The notes: a model not told the origin generated them from the letters alone. 64,000 bases of DNA from Limnovirga soli (GCF_013106755.1 NZ_WHPF01000005.1:124001-188000), one strand, 5' to 3'; numbered from the stretch's first letter, positions 17,926-27,266 are shown. Numbers and translations are program-made.

Positions 17926-18927
17926 ATGGAAGCAGGCCAAATACAAAGTAGTTTTTTCAACCAGATAAAAAAGCAGTTACCACCCCATCTTTCGCTTGTT
18001 GACGAAATAGCAGATATTTTAGATGTAAGTTCTGACAGTGCTTATAGGCGGATAAGGGGAGAAAAGCAAATTTCTTTTGAGGAAATACAGAAGCTAAGTG
18101 TAAAGTTTTCTATTTCACTTGATCAGTTCCTACATTTAAAAAGTAACAGCTTTCTATTCAATGGTTATATAACAAATGATTCAGATTTTAACTACGATAA
18201 TTGGCTTAACGAGGTTGTTCAGCAGCTGGCTTTTTTTTGCATGCACACACCCCGGCACCACTATTATGTAGCCAAGGAAATACCATTTTTTTACTATTAC
18301 CTAATTCCTGAAATCGCAGCTTTCAAATCTTTCTTTTTCATGAAATCGATTCTTTACTATGCAGACTGGAAAACTGCTCGTTTTTCAGTAAAAGATGATT
18401 ACAGCCGATATTATGAAACCTGGAATAAGATTAGTGATTATTATGCCAACATACCCTGTACAGAGATATGGAGTATTGAAAATATTACCAGCACATTACA
18501 CCAAATTGAATTCTACAGAGTAACCGGAGCTTTAAAATCAAACGAGGATGCACTTGTTTTACTTGAGAAATTTGAAGAACTTCTTACACATCTTGAAAAG
18601 CAGGCAGAATATGGTGTAAAACTAAAATATGGCCAGAAGCCATCTGAGGGTCTTGCCAGCTATAATATGTATTCAAATGAAATAATAATGGGTGACAATA
18701 TGCAACAACTTTTGTTGGGGAAAAATCTTGTTACATTTATCAATCACAGCATTTTAAACTTTATTTCTACTACAGACGAGATGTTTAATGATTATATGAA
18801 AAAAACCATTAGCAATCTTGCACAAAAATCTACCCCAATAAGCGTAACAAATGAAAAGGAAAGGCTTCTTTTCTTTAATCGCATAAGAGCAAAAATTGCA
18901 GCTTCCAAAGCACTAATTTTAAAATAA
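17926..18927 (+). CDS. HTH transcriptional regulator
   Basis: A 333-residue protein with an N-terminal helix-turn-helix (about residues 22-66, VDEIADILDVSSDSAYRRIRG followed by ISFEEIQKLSVKFSISLDQFL). A long helical, aromatic-rich region of about 260 residues follows and is probably a ligand or dimerisation domain. The architecture recurs in Bacteroidota as uncharacterised XRE-like regulators. It has no signal peptide or membrane helix. It is divergent from the barrel operon at 15812-17481 and may regulate it. An intrinsic terminator follows. Confidence 0.75.
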   Translation: MEAGQIQSSFFNQIKKQLPPHLSLVDEIADILDVSSDSAYRRIRGEKQISFEEIQKLSVKFSISLDQFLHLKSNSFLFNGYITNDSDFNYDNWLNEVVQQLAFFCMHTPRHHYYVAKEIPFFYYYLIPEIAAFKSFFFMKSILYYADWKTARFSVKDDYSRYYETWNKISDYYANIPCTEIWSIENITSTLHQIEFYRVTGALKSNEDALVLLEKFEELLTHLEKQAEYGVKLKYGQKPSEGLASYNMYSNEIIMGDNMQQLLLGKNLVTFINHSILNFISTTDEMFNDYMKKTISNLAQKSTPISVTNEKERLLFFNRIRAKIAASKALILK

Positions 18928-18935
18928 TTACAGTG

Positions 18936-18965
18936 GAATAGGCTATTAGCCCTATTTGATTTTTA
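18936..18965 (+). terminator. likely intrinsic terminator after the HTH regulator
   Basis: AATAGGCT, loop ATT, AGCCCTATT (one bulged C) then a T-rich stretch, starting 9 nt after the stop codon. Confidence 0.55.
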
Positions 18966-19251
18966 TTTGTATTTATCTTGCTTCTTTAAATATTTATATA
19001 TAAAAAATACAACAAACAACCAATTCAAAATCAGCCACAATTAGTAGAAATTGTTTTATCATGTGTTTAATTTTGAGTTCCTGTCCTTAGTATTGATAAA
19101 AGGCATAAACATTGTTTCTAAATAGGGATATTTAATTAGGTTTATTTGTTATCACAAACATGGTAGCTATCAACTATGAATATATTTGGCGCTAAAATCG
19201 TTTAAACTGAAAGTTTTAAAAAATTTGCAATTTGCTGCAAATAGTTATGCA

Positions 19252-19302
19252 GTACAAGAGTGCGACGCAAATAGGTTTAATAAAAGTACTACAGCCTGGC
19301 TC
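19252..19302 (-). repeat. dispersed repeat copy after the barrel gene
   Basis: GTACAAGAGTGCGACGCAA, linker, GCCTGGCTC; the latter end is 15 nt from the stop codon of the gene at 19318. Confidence 0.9.
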
Positions 19303-19317
19303 ATATATTATACCTGC

Positions 19318-19857
19318 TTATTGCTTTTGTTTTTTTAAACGAAATGCATAGGCAATTTTTACTTTTAAAAACAAATAATCGCCTACAGCTTCCTTGTAAG
19401 TAGCATACATCAATTCACCGCTTAATTCTATATTGTTTTGTAGTTGAATGCCGCCATCTAGGGCAAAAGAAGTGCCACCAAATTTTTGTTTAGGGTCAAT
19501 AGTTGGATCATAATAATTAAAGTTGGGTGAAGACACTGACGCATACCCTATTGTTACCTGGGTGAATACATCATTGGGTACTCCAAGCCGCAAACCTGCC
19601 GCGATGTTGGATTGCTTCATATTAGTATTATTGCCAGTATTCTCATTTTTAAAAAAATAATCATAACTAATATTGCCTGCCACACTTACTACCCTTGATA
19701 TGGGCAATAACAATGTACCATTGATACCAACTGACTGTGCAATTATTACCATATCGGCACCTGCAATTAAGCTAACCGCTGGCTTTTGTTCATTTTGGGC
19801 AGTGGCATTTGTGGCCAGTAGTATTGCCCCAAAAATAAATAGTGATAACTGTTTCAT
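19318..19857 (-). CDS. outer-membrane beta-barrel protein
   Basis: A 179-residue protein with a signal peptide (to ATAQ) and about eight short amphipathic strands, as in small outer-membrane barrels. It includes VAGNISYDYFF, IAAGLRLGVPND and the final LKVKIAYAFRLKKQKQ. The gene lies 16 nt downstream of the radical SAM gene on the same strand, so they are probably cotranscribed. No function can be assigned. A repeat copy follows the stop. Confidence 0.65.
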   Translation of the reverse strand: MKQLSLFIFGAILLATNATAQNEQKPAVSLIAGADMVIIAQSVGINGTLLLPISRVVSVAGNISYDYFFKNENTGNNTNMKQSNIAAGLRLGVPNDVFTQVTIGYASVSSPNFNYYDPTIDPKQKFGGTSFALDGGIQLQNNIELSGELMYATYKEAVGDYLFLKVKIAYAFRLKKQKQ

Positions 19858-19873
19858 ATGAATGATTTAAGCG

Positions 19874-21097
19874 TTATGCAATCTTGCCATACCTGGGGCA
19901 AAGATTTTCTTTTACTGGCGCCTGTTTGTTTTTAGATTTTAATATATCCCCCACATTATAAGATTTGGTGTGACAAAACGGACAGGCATTTACATATCCG
20001 GCACTATCAATATAAATACTGCGGCTGCCGGCATAACAACCTACCCGGCGCTGATGGTAGCCATGATACAATACAAATGGATAATCTTTGTATTCAGCAC
20101 TGTGATTGATGGTTTTAAAAAATGTTTCCAGTAACTGCATATGTTTTTCTTCCAGCAAAACATCTTTATCAGCATAATGTCCAATACTTTTTGGCTCTAA
20201 TAATTGTACAAAGTGAACACCTAAACTTTTTGCAAATTGCAGGTAAGGGAGCAGATGACCACCATCGAGAAAAGTTTTGGTTACACATACGCTAATGGTA
20301 GTAACTAGCCCAGCATTTAAGGCTGCCTGTACAGCATCTACTGCCTGCTGAAATATGTTTTCGTGATGGCGAAAACTATTATGCAGTTCGGGAATATAAT
20401 GATCGATACTTACTACAATACCCTTACAGCCCGCTTGTTTTAAACGTTGGGCATTTATAGCTGTTACATTAAAGCCAGAGGTAACCACAAAACATTCACT
20501 TTTATTTTTGGCATGGCTGATTGCATCAACAAGATCGTGTATGCGGGTCATGGGTTCACCACCACTAAAATGCATTTGCAGTGCGCCCTGAGATTGATAA
20601 ATATCTACAATCTGAAGTAGTTCATCTTTACTAAAGGTTTCCTTTTTATTTAGGTTATCCCATTCAAAGCAATGATCGCAGCGCATGGGACATTTACGGG
20701 TAATGGCAAAAAATACCACACTTAATTTGCCGTCATAATCCAATGGAAATGCATGACGCAATAATTCATCTTTTATATAATTGTTATAGGCAATTGATGG
20801 CCAGCCTGGGGTATATAGATTATCAAAATATAGCCGATCTACTTTATACATTTTATTTACAGGGGTACCCCAGGTATTTTTACGCAGTTGGATTAACTGT
20901 TTAAATAATTTGATGATAAGGGATGGCTTTTTGATTGTAATACAGGCTATAAAAAACAGGTTAATTTGCTTACCGATATTGACCATATATTTTTCTACTT
21001 GGCCTGGCTGATGCGCAGCTGATGGTGCAACAATATTCTTTACAATAGTTTTTCTCCAGCTGGATTTTTGAAGTGGAATAGCAATGGTTGTTTGCAT
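19874..21097 (-). CDS. radical SAM protein with C-terminal Cys cluster
   Basis: A 407-residue enzyme. C136, C140 and C143 in RKCPMRCDHCFEW form the CxxxCxxC site for the [4Fe-4S] cluster that cleaves S-adenosylmethionine, and HFSGGEPMTR is the glycine-rich SAM motif. The C-terminal part has further cysteines (VGCYAGSRS, NACPFCHTKS, NLCPRYG) resembling a SPASM-type auxiliary cluster region, as in peptide- or protein-modifying enzymes. The substrate is unknown, and no obvious precursor peptide gene lies beside it. The 16-nt gap to the barrel gene implies a shared transcript. Confidence 0.82.
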   Translation of the reverse strand: MQTTIAIPLQKSSWRKTIVKNIVAPSAAHQPGQVEKYMVNIGKQINLFFIACITIKKPSLIIKLFKQLIQLRKNTWGTPVNKMYKVDRLYFDNLYTPGWPSIAYNNYIKDELLRHAFPLDYDGKLSVVFFAITRKCPMRCDHCFEWDNLNKKETFSKDELLQIVDIYQSQGALQMHFSGGEPMTRIHDLVDAISHAKNKSECFVVTSGFNVTAINAQRLKQAGCKGIVVSIDHYIPELHNSFRHHENIFQQAVDAVQAALNAGLVTTISVCVTKTFLDGGHLLPYLQFAKSLGVHFVQLLEPKSIGHYADKDVLLEEKHMQLLETFFKTINHSAEYKDYPFVLYHGYHQRRVGCYAGSRSIYIDSAGYVNACPFCHTKSYNVGDILKSKNKQAPVKENLCPRYGKIA

Positions 21098-21151
21098 AAA
21101 AAAAATTTAATGATATGTATTAGTTGTTGGCTGCTGCCCAAAGCACCGGAT

Positions 21152-21200
21152 GTAAAAGAGTGCGACGCAAGTAAAGATGCTTGCTTGCACCTAGCCGGGT
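21152..21200 (-). repeat. dispersed repeat copy after the lipoprotein gene
   Basis: GTAAAAGAGTGCGACGCAA (one base changed from GTACAAG), linker with GCAAGC, AGCCGGGT; it ends 11 nt from the stop of the gene at 21212. Confidence 0.85.
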
Positions 21201-21211
21201 ACCGAAAATGG

Positions 21212-22879
21212 CTATTGTTTTACAAGTGCATTTAAATCGGTTTGCATTGCTTTTTTATAAAGTGCCATACTATAATTGGATAAAGCTGCCGGCTGTTTAA
21301 ACTGTTGCAAAAAAGTCATATCAGGCGCATTGGTATACTCCCTTATATGCTCGTAATATCCTTTGGCATGCAGTATATAGGTTTGGGTTTTAGCCGTATC
21401 CTGTAAAGGTGTATAGGCATACTCAATAATAGCCGCATTACCGGGTAAGGGCTGCTCAAGAAAAATATTATCTTCTTTTAACAGCAGGGGCAACACATTT
21501 TTACCCGTTTCGTCAGTTGCCTTTTGTGGCAATAATTTGGCTACCTGCAAAGTAGTGGCATCGTTAGAAAAATCTATGGCGGCATAATCTATTTCCCAAA
21601 ACATAAACCCGCAGCTAAGCTGTACGTTTATTTTGCCGTTAGGTACCTGGCTTATATCAATTGGGATGGCAGTTTCCCTATTTGCCAGCGGACCAAATGT
21701 GGTAAGTGTTTGTTGTGTTTGCCAGCCATTGCCCGTTTGTACAGCAATGGTTAATGGTAGCTGTTGCTCCTGTTTCCAGTTGTTTAATTTTTCTACAGGG
21801 GCTTTGCGCTGGCTTTGCATAAAAGCATCGTACTGGTTACCAAAACCAAGGGTAAATTTACCATATACCATATCCAGCCAATAAGAATTTTTTAAACGAA
21901 GCACCAGTTTGGCGGTAGTGGAATTAATCGGTTTAGTAAATGACAGCACAACATGATTATTGTTTTGTGCTGCAGCAATAGTATCATCAAATTTATAGGT
22001 AAGATCGTCGTTGGGGTTTTGCAATAATGGCATAATATTTTTGCCTGCGGCTATTGCCGTATTGGGTAATACAGGTAATGCAACAGAATGTAGGTTACCT
22101 TTTTCATCGGCAACTACTTTTATATTTTTATCGTGGGTAATTACCAGCAATTCGGCCACATCAGTAAACTGATTTTCCTTTAACTCATTACTAATTTGTA
22201 ATTGCAATTTACCTGCCGGTGTGGGGCTCATGCGCAGACCAATATAATCGTTGCGGCATAATTGTGGATATATGGCGCCACCATAAATTTCGCCCTGTAA
22301 TTGCAGCTGGTTATCGTTATAGGCGCTTACAAAAGGGCAGGAGCTTTTAAGTGCCAACGCAATTAAACTACCAACAGCTAAAGCACCCACGGCAATACCC
22401 AGGCCACCCAATACATAACTGGAGGTAGTTCTGCCATTATCTTTTTCTATTACTTCTACTTTTTCTACCTTATTAAGCGCCAGGGTATAATCTCCTCCCG
22501 TTCTGGCAGAAGTATCAGTAGGAATATAAAAATGTACTTCGTTTAAAACACTTTGTTCGTTAATGCTTTTTTTATAGCGTCTGTTGCTACTTACGCCATT
22601 GATAAGATGCAGGTAATGTTCAGGCGGCAATGCTTCCAGGTGACAGTGCATGGTGGTTCTATCTTCACTTACCAAAACATTGCTCATATAATAGGCGCTG
22701 GCGCCATTACGCAAAATAAAAAAACGGTTATTGTATTGAGCCGAGCTAATGTTTTGAACAACAGCATTTTTATCGGTATTGGTAGCCTTATAATAACTCC
22801 TACAGCCAGTAAGCATACAAAAAAGGGGAATGGCAGTAATGCCAAAAACTATACGTAGTTGTTTGGTAGAAATGTGCAT
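21212..22879 (-). CDS. large putative lipoprotein
   Basis: A 555-residue protein with an N-terminal hydrophobic segment and a lipobox-like LTGC near residue 26, so it is probably anchored in the outer or inner membrane. A second hydrophobic, glycine-rich segment lies near residues 155-180 (YVLGGLGIAVGALAVGSLIALAL). The rest is beta-rich, with repeated segments of the type LPVLPNTAIAAGKNIMPLLQN and LPQKATDETGKNVLPLLLKE, suggesting an internal duplication. No known domain is recognised. It is transcribed alone, with a repeat copy 3' of it. Confidence 0.7.
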   Translation of the reverse strand: MHISTKQLRIVFGITAIPLFCMLTGCRSYYKATNTDKNAVVQNISSAQYNNRFFILRNGASAYYMSNVLVSEDRTTMHCHLEALPPEHYLHLINGVSSNRRYKKSINEQSVLNEVHFYIPTDTSARTGGDYTLALNKVEKVEVIEKDNGRTTSSYVLGGLGIAVGALAVGSLIALALKSSCPFVSAYNDNQLQLQGEIYGGAIYPQLCRNDYIGLRMSPTPAGKLQLQISNELKENQFTDVAELLVITHDKNIKVVADEKGNLHSVALPVLPNTAIAAGKNIMPLLQNPNDDLTYKFDDTIAAAQNNNHVVLSFTKPINSTTAKLVLRLKNSYWLDMVYGKFTLGFGNQYDAFMQSQRKAPVEKLNNWKQEQQLPLTIAVQTGNGWQTQQTLTTFGPLANRETAIPIDISQVPNGKINVQLSCGFMFWEIDYAAIDFSNDATTLQVAKLLPQKATDETGKNVLPLLLKEDNIFLEQPLPGNAAIIEYAYTPLQDTAKTQTYILHAKGYYEHIREYTNAPDMTFLQQFKQPAALSNYSMALYKKAMQTDLNALVKQ

Positions 22880-22927
22880 GGTGGTTGTTTTATGTTTAGA
22901 ATATGGTACCAGTCAATAGATTAAAAT

Positions 22928-22954
22928 GGCATCGCCTCTTGCGTCGCACACTGC
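22928..22954 (+). repeat. degenerate dispersed repeat copy
   Basis: GGCATCGCCTC followed by TTGCGTCGCACACT and then GCAGG; the GCCGGGC and GTAC ends are lost. Confidence 0.6.
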
Positions 22955-23119
22955 AGGGTTCAAATCATTACTCAACAAAATAGTTGTATTGCTTTTTGTG
23001 CATTACCAGCTATTACATTAACGCAGTAATGCATTCATCACATACAGGAAATAATGGTGTAATCATTTTATACACAAGCCAATATTGTTCGAAAGGTTTT
23101 GCTGCATAGGATTATTGGT

Positions 23120-23157
23120 GTACAAGAGTGCGACGCAAGTACTGTTGCACAAGGCTT
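23120..23157 (-). repeat. shortened dispersed repeat copy
   Basis: GTACAAGAGTGCGACGCAA is intact, but the rest is about 15 nt shorter than usual and the GCCGGGC end is replaced by AAGGCTTTG. It lies 234 nt from the nearest stop codon. Confidence 0.75.
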
Positions 23158-23391
23158 TGAAAGGAGGGTTACAAAATTTGCTTATTCAATTGGGATATCC
23201 GGATTAGGCTCTGTTAAGATAAGTAAATTTTGTTTGACTTGTTAACACAATTATTGGCCACAATAATTTTTATATTAACTGCCAACACATATCAATATTT
23301 ATTATCATGAAATATTGCGTATACATTTTATAATAATTATATGTGTTGGTATAGCTTGTAACCGCCAATGAGCAACTGAAAGAATATGGCA

Positions 23392-23895
23392 TTAAAGTGC
23401 CAATTGCTTTTTTAATACCTGCCATTCTGCCGTATTACCATGAATAAAATAAGTGTTATTAGCATTACGAAATATCTCTGCAACGCTGCCCCCGATACCG
23501 CCTACAATTGGGGCAATCACTGAAACAATACCCATATCTAAAGCTATTTCACTTTGACCATCGGGTGCTTTTGCTTGCCCAACGCCACCTATAACTAATG
23601 CTACAGTGCCAACCGCCATACCGGAAGCCACACCCACCAAAATAGAATAGCCACCTCCATGTTTTGGTTTTATGGCATTAATAACCATGATGGGAATGGT
23701 ATTATTTTTACGATTTTTTACCAGCTGCAGGGTGCTATCGGTACTTGCAACAAATTTGCCATCAGCAATTTTTTTTCCATTGGCATCGTAAAGTCTAAGG
23801 AAGATTCGATTTTTTTTAGGGGCAACGGTATCTTTATGGTTTGCCTGTGCATTAAATGCTAATGCCAAAAAAAAGAGGAGTAAAAATTGTTTCAT
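23392..23895 (-). CDS. small envelope protein, paralogue 1
   Basis: A 167-residue protein with a signal peptide (to FNAQA). Residues 25-75 form a beta region (FLRLYDANGKKIADGKFVASTDSTLQLV, then IPIMVINAIKPKHGGGYS), followed by a glycine-rich hydrophobic segment and a second hydrophobic segment. It closes with YFIHGNTAEWQVLKKQL. It is clearly paralogous to the gene at 25179 and more distantly to 26715; the upstream regions of the first two genes are also conserved. Function unknown; it is probably an envelope or membrane-associated sensor-like protein. Confidence 0.7.
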   Translation of the reverse strand: MKQFLLLFFLALAFNAQANHKDTVAPKKNRIFLRLYDANGKKIADGKFVASTDSTLQLVKNRKNNTIPIMVINAIKPKHGGGYSILVGVASGMAVGTVALVIGGVGQAKAPDGQSEIALDMGIVSVIAPIVGGIGGSVAEIFRNANNTYFIHGNTAEWQVLKKQLAL

Positions 23896-24168
23896 ATTGG
23901 GTGGTTAAAAGTGTTGCTTGTTTCACTAAACTATTTTTAAATAAATATCTGGTAATGCTGTATTTGGTATTTGCATAATATGAGTTGATAATTGTATAAC
24001 TAATGCATTCAGTTGAACATTTAATTAAAAAAAATGGCTCCGGCTATGGCACACAGGGTATTAACAGGATAGTTAAAATGAATTATTTCAATGGGGATAT
24101 TTGGAATAAGCTCCTGTTAAGTTAACTAATTTCTATATACCCTGTGCGCCAATAATTATTGATTTAAA

Positions 24169-24813
24169 TTATTTTTTCTTTTTACTCATGCTCATATAGC
24201 CAAGTCTTAAGCCAAAATAGCGATTGTGCATTTTACTATCGTCACCGGCAGTAGTAATGGCAACATTACTTAAGCCCATATTGTAGTTAGCGGCAATAAG
24301 AAAACCACCTTTAAACTGATAACCTGCAAGAAAATTAAATCCCAGATCTAATCCTTTCAAATCATCGGTTTCGCTATTGCCAAATTTGATTTTACTTTCA
24401 TCGGAAAATGGACCATCATTGAATTTGTCCTTTCCCGATATACCCATGCTTAGTGATGGACCACCGCCAACAAAAAACTTACCGTTGGCAGAACCGGTAT
24501 TATAAACCAGGTTTACAGGTATTTCTATATAGTTTAAAGAAGTTTTATCAGATGCGCTACCTTCTTTTAAATTACCGCCCTTTTGGGTAAAATGAAGGGC
24601 GGGATCCAGAGAAAAATCGTTACCCAAAGGAAAGGAAGTAATCATACCCAGTGTAAAACCAACTTTTGTTTTTGCAGTAATTGATACACTGCTGGCAGTT
24701 ACTTTATAAGATGCAAAACTGGCACCTGCCGTAAAACCTACAGTAGCTTGCTGCGCTTTGGCAAACTGTAAAAGCATACAGATACTAAAAATTGTACAAA
24801 TTGTCTTTTTCAT
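24169..24813 (-). CDS. porin-family outer-membrane beta-barrel protein
   Basis: A 214-residue protein with a signal peptide (to FAKAQ) and the outer-membrane barrel layout of the PorT/OMP_b-brl_2 group: QATVGFTAGASFASYKV, LGMITSFPLGNDFSLDPALHFTQKGG, LNYIEIPVNLVYN, GKFFVGGGPSLSMGISGK and the final RYFGLRLGYMSM. Similar proteins are widespread in Bacteroidota without assigned function. It sits between two paralogues of the small envelope family, on the same strand. Confidence 0.82.
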   Translation of the reverse strand: MKKTICTIFSICMLLQFAKAQQATVGFTAGASFASYKVTASSVSITAKTKVGFTLGMITSFPLGNDFSLDPALHFTQKGGNLKEGSASDKTSLNYIEIPVNLVYNTGSANGKFFVGGGPSLSMGISGKDKFNDGPFSDESKIKFGNSETDDLKGLDLGFNFLAGYQFKGGFLIAANYNMGLSNVAITTAGDDSKMHNRYFGLRLGYMSMSKKKK

Positions 24814-25178
24814 AATGAGGGGTTTTATTGTTTAAAATGAGAAACTGTTTTTATGGTGGCAATTAGTAAAGCATTGATGCGTTAATACCTTCAAGCATTC
24901 GCCGCCCGACCTGTGTAAATATCTTTCCTGATACCAGTATAAGGCGGTTGCATAAACTGTTTTATTATTTACCTATTCGATTGATTGATTATTTTAATTT
25001 GGTTGTGCAGTATGAATAAGGAGCACAAAAAATAATTTGTTTTAAACCTGATGCTCTTTCGCTTGTTACAGTAAGAGTAAATAAGCGTGGATAGCGGAAG
25101 ATGGCAATTTGCATAAATGGATATATATGCCAATAGTATTTTAAAGGATATAGGATTGAACTTTTTGCAATAACGCGG
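24814..25178. other. intergenic region
   Basis: 365 bp between the porin gene and the second small envelope paralogue, holding the porin promoter region. I see no ORF, repeat copy or terminator. Confidence 0.5.
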
Positions 25179-25679
25179 CTAAAGCCCTAATTGACCCTTT
25201 ACCACAAGCCATTCTGCTGTATTACCGTGAATAATAAATGTATCTGATTTACGGAATTGTTCTGCACCGATGCCCACAGCGGCACCAGCTACTGGGGCCA
25301 TAATTGCTACTAATCCCAGATTGTATTCGGTATCACTTGCTATATTAGTTTGACCCATTATAGCCATGGCTGAAATTAAATAGACTAAACTCCCTGCAAA
25401 AAGACCTGATGTGGTACCAACCAAAACAGAATATCCATATCCATGCTTGGTTTTAATGGCATAAATGGTGGTTACCGGCACTGTTTTTGTTTTGCGACCC
25501 TTTTTAAGTAGCAGTGTACTATCGGTAGCCGAAACAAAATCACCATCGCCAATTTTATTATCATTGTCATCATATAATCTTAAAAAGATTTTTCTGGGTT
25601 CGTGGGCAGGTGTATCCACCTGCTGAGCCTGGGCATTTATGGCAATTGAAACAAAAATGAAAAGTACAATTGGTTTCAT
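25179..25679 (-). CDS. small envelope protein, paralogue 2
   Basis: A 166-residue protein with the same layout as the gene at 23392: signal peptide (to NAQAQ), then IFLRLYDDNDNKIGDGDFVSATDSTLLL, VPVTTIYAIKTKHGYGYSVLVG, two hydrophobic segments, and FIIHGNTAEWLVVKGQLGL. The two proteins share most residues in the beta region and at the C-terminus. The upstream DNA (about 25690-25770) is also recognisably the same as that of the first copy, so the duplication included regulation. Confidence 0.7.
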   Translation of the reverse strand: MKPIVLFIFVSIAINAQAQQVDTPAHEPRKIFLRLYDDNDNKIGDGDFVSATDSTLLLKKGRKTKTVPVTTIYAIKTKHGYGYSVLVGTTSGLFAGSLVYLISAMAIMGQTNIASDTEYNLGLVAIMAPVAGAAVGIGAEQFRKSDTFIIHGNTAEWLVVKGQLGL

Positions 25680-25816
25680 AATGGGGAGGTTAAAAGGTTT
25701 GTTTATTACACTAAACTATTTTTTAACAATCACCCAATGAATATGTATTTGGTATTTGTATGGTTTGAATTGATAGTTGTTTAAACAATTGTATTTTGAC
25801 TGCCCACAGTTATAGT

Positions 25817-25869
25817 GTACAAGTGTGCGACGCAAGTAAAGTTGAAGTGGGTATATATTGCCTGGCTAA
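25817..25869 (-). repeat. dispersed repeat copy after gene 25881
   Basis: GTACAAGTGTGCGACGCAA, GTAAAGTTG, linker, GCCTGGCTA; the last ends 11 nt from the stop codon of the gene at 25881. Confidence 0.9.
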
Positions 25870-25880
25870 TAGAAATGTAT

Positions 25881-26675
25881 TTACATATTGCGAATACCGA
25901 GTATAACTGCAAATAGCAGGGCAATAGCCTGACGGCGGTTTTTATCGATATCGTTACGTATCCAGATATCGGGTTTTTGTTTTTGGTAGGATATGGCTGC
26001 CAGGTTTTCTCCGTTCTTATCAATCAACACAATTTGGGCAGAGAATGAAGAAAACATTTGCATATAAATTGAATCGTTGGATTGCATAAGATAACCATCA
26101 GAAATGGATGCCATGGGCATAATAGCTGCTGCAGTTTGCCTGCCACCACTGGTAAAATTGCCAATAAAAAAATGCCAGGATGCGGTATCGATATTGGTGG
26201 AGAGGATGCCGGATATATTACGGTTATAATCAAGTACCTCATTTTGGTTATCATTATTTTTACTGATCATTTTCCCAAAAAAAGTTTCCTTTTTTTCGTG
26301 TGATTCAGAAGCAATAGCAAAAGTGGCGCTGATGGTATCGGTAGCATCAGCTAATGAGAGGATATAATATTTTCTTTTGGTAACTGTTTTTACCCTGCTG
26401 ATGTCGAAATCACCGCCCTTATCAGAAAGTTCCATACCGAAATAGGGGGCATCTTTTGACCGGCTTCTAATTACTGCAGAATCTGCTTTATCAATGTCTA
26501 ATGTAGTATAGGGCCCAAATACCGGTTTTGCCATACCCGTCATTCCCTGATGCATTTTTACAGTCCACTTTTCGCTTTTGGCTTGCAAAAGGCTGTCCTG
26601 ATTAGACTGCGCTATTAGATGGCTTGTTGTTGAACAACAGAACATAATTAATATGGCTGATAAATATAGTTTCAT
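25881..26675 (-). CDS. secreted protein of unknown function
   Basis: A 264-residue protein with a signal peptide (to LIAQS). The centre is beta-rich (KYYILSLADATDTISATFAIASE, then DTASWHFFIGNFTSGG), and the end is a short hydrophobic helix with charged flank (IDKNRRQAIALLFAVILGIRNM). I recognise no family. It lies 39 nt downstream of the third small envelope paralogue on the same strand, so the two probably share a transcript. Confidence 0.6.
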   Translation of the reverse strand: MKLYLSAILIMFCCSTTSHLIAQSNQDSLLQAKSEKWTVKMHQGMTGMAKPVFGPYTTLDIDKADSAVIRSRSKDAPYFGMELSDKGGDFDISRVKTVTKRKYYILSLADATDTISATFAIASESHEKKETFFGKMISKNNDNQNEVLDYNRNISGILSTNIDTASWHFFIGNFTSGGRQTAAAIMPMASISDGYLMQSNDSIYMQMFSSFSAQIVLIDKNGENLAAISYQKQKPDIWIRNDIDKNRRQAIALLFAVILGIRNM

Positions 26676-26714
26676 GGCAGGAGTAGCTTTATCGTTAATT
26701 AAAAGGTAGTGTAT

Positions 26715-27266
26715 TTATTTAGCCGCATAATAGTTGTCTATCATGTTTTGTATATTATTAAAGTTACCATTAATTTCAAATTTTTTCTGTGTCTTCAAAT
26801 CATATACAACACCACCTACCAATGCACCTGACAACCCTAATACGGAATAAACAATTGCAAATTTTTGTTTTGTTTCACTATCCAGCTCTTCAATTGTAAC
26901 AGGGCCATTTAAGATACAGGTAGCTATGGCATAGGGAAGCACTATTGCTGAGACTCCTCCTATTACCATGCCCCTTAATAATGAATTCCTTTTAAGTTTA
27001 ATGGATTGTATATCTGTAATGCAGATATTACTGTATAAAAATGTATCGGTTGTTTTGATTGGGTATTTAGATAACGCCACAAAGCTATCAGTAATATGAA
27101 CAACATAGCCTTTTATAGTATGCCCATCATACAAGGTAAGCCAGGCTTTTAATGTAGCAGACGGTATAAATTTATAAGGATAGGTTGTAGTACTATCCTG
27201 TGCGCTTGCATTGTAACACATGACAAAACAAAAGCATATAAGAAAAATTGATTTCATGCCGATCAT
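26715..27266 (-). CDS. small envelope protein, divergent paralogue 3
   Basis: A 183-residue protein with a signal peptide (to NASAQ). It shares the ordering of the family at 23392 and 25179: a beta region starting AWLTLYDGHTIKGYVVHITDSFVAL, then ICITDIQSIKLKRNSLLRG, a glycine-rich hydrophobic segment, a second hydrophobic segment (SVLGLSGALVGGVVYDL), and FEINGNFNNIQNMIDNYY in place of the HGNTAEW end. Identity is low, but the layout suggests common origin. It is divergent from the histidine kinase gene (193 nt apart). Confidence 0.6.
   Translation of the reverse strand: MIGMKSIFLICFCFVMCYNASAQDSTTTYPYKFIPSATLKAWLTLYDGHTIKGYVVHITDSFVALSKYPIKTTDTFLYSNICITDIQSIKLKRNSLLRGMVIGGVSAIVLPYAIATCILNGPVTIEELDSETKQKFAIVYSVLGLSGALVGGVVYDLKTQKKFEINGNFNNIQNMIDNYYAAK

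Larger units (their letters stand above)
18928..19317. other. intergenic region with terminator and repeat copy
   Basis: 390 bp between convergent genes. It holds the terminator at 18936 and a repeat copy at 19252; the middle (about 18970-19240) is AT-rich with nothing I can identify. Confidence 0.6.
22880..23391. other. intergenic region with two degenerate repeats
   Basis: 512 bp holding the partial repeat at 22928, the shortened copy at 23120, and a segment at 23186-23230 that reappears with changes at 24087-24132. No ORF worth calling. Confidence 0.6.
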
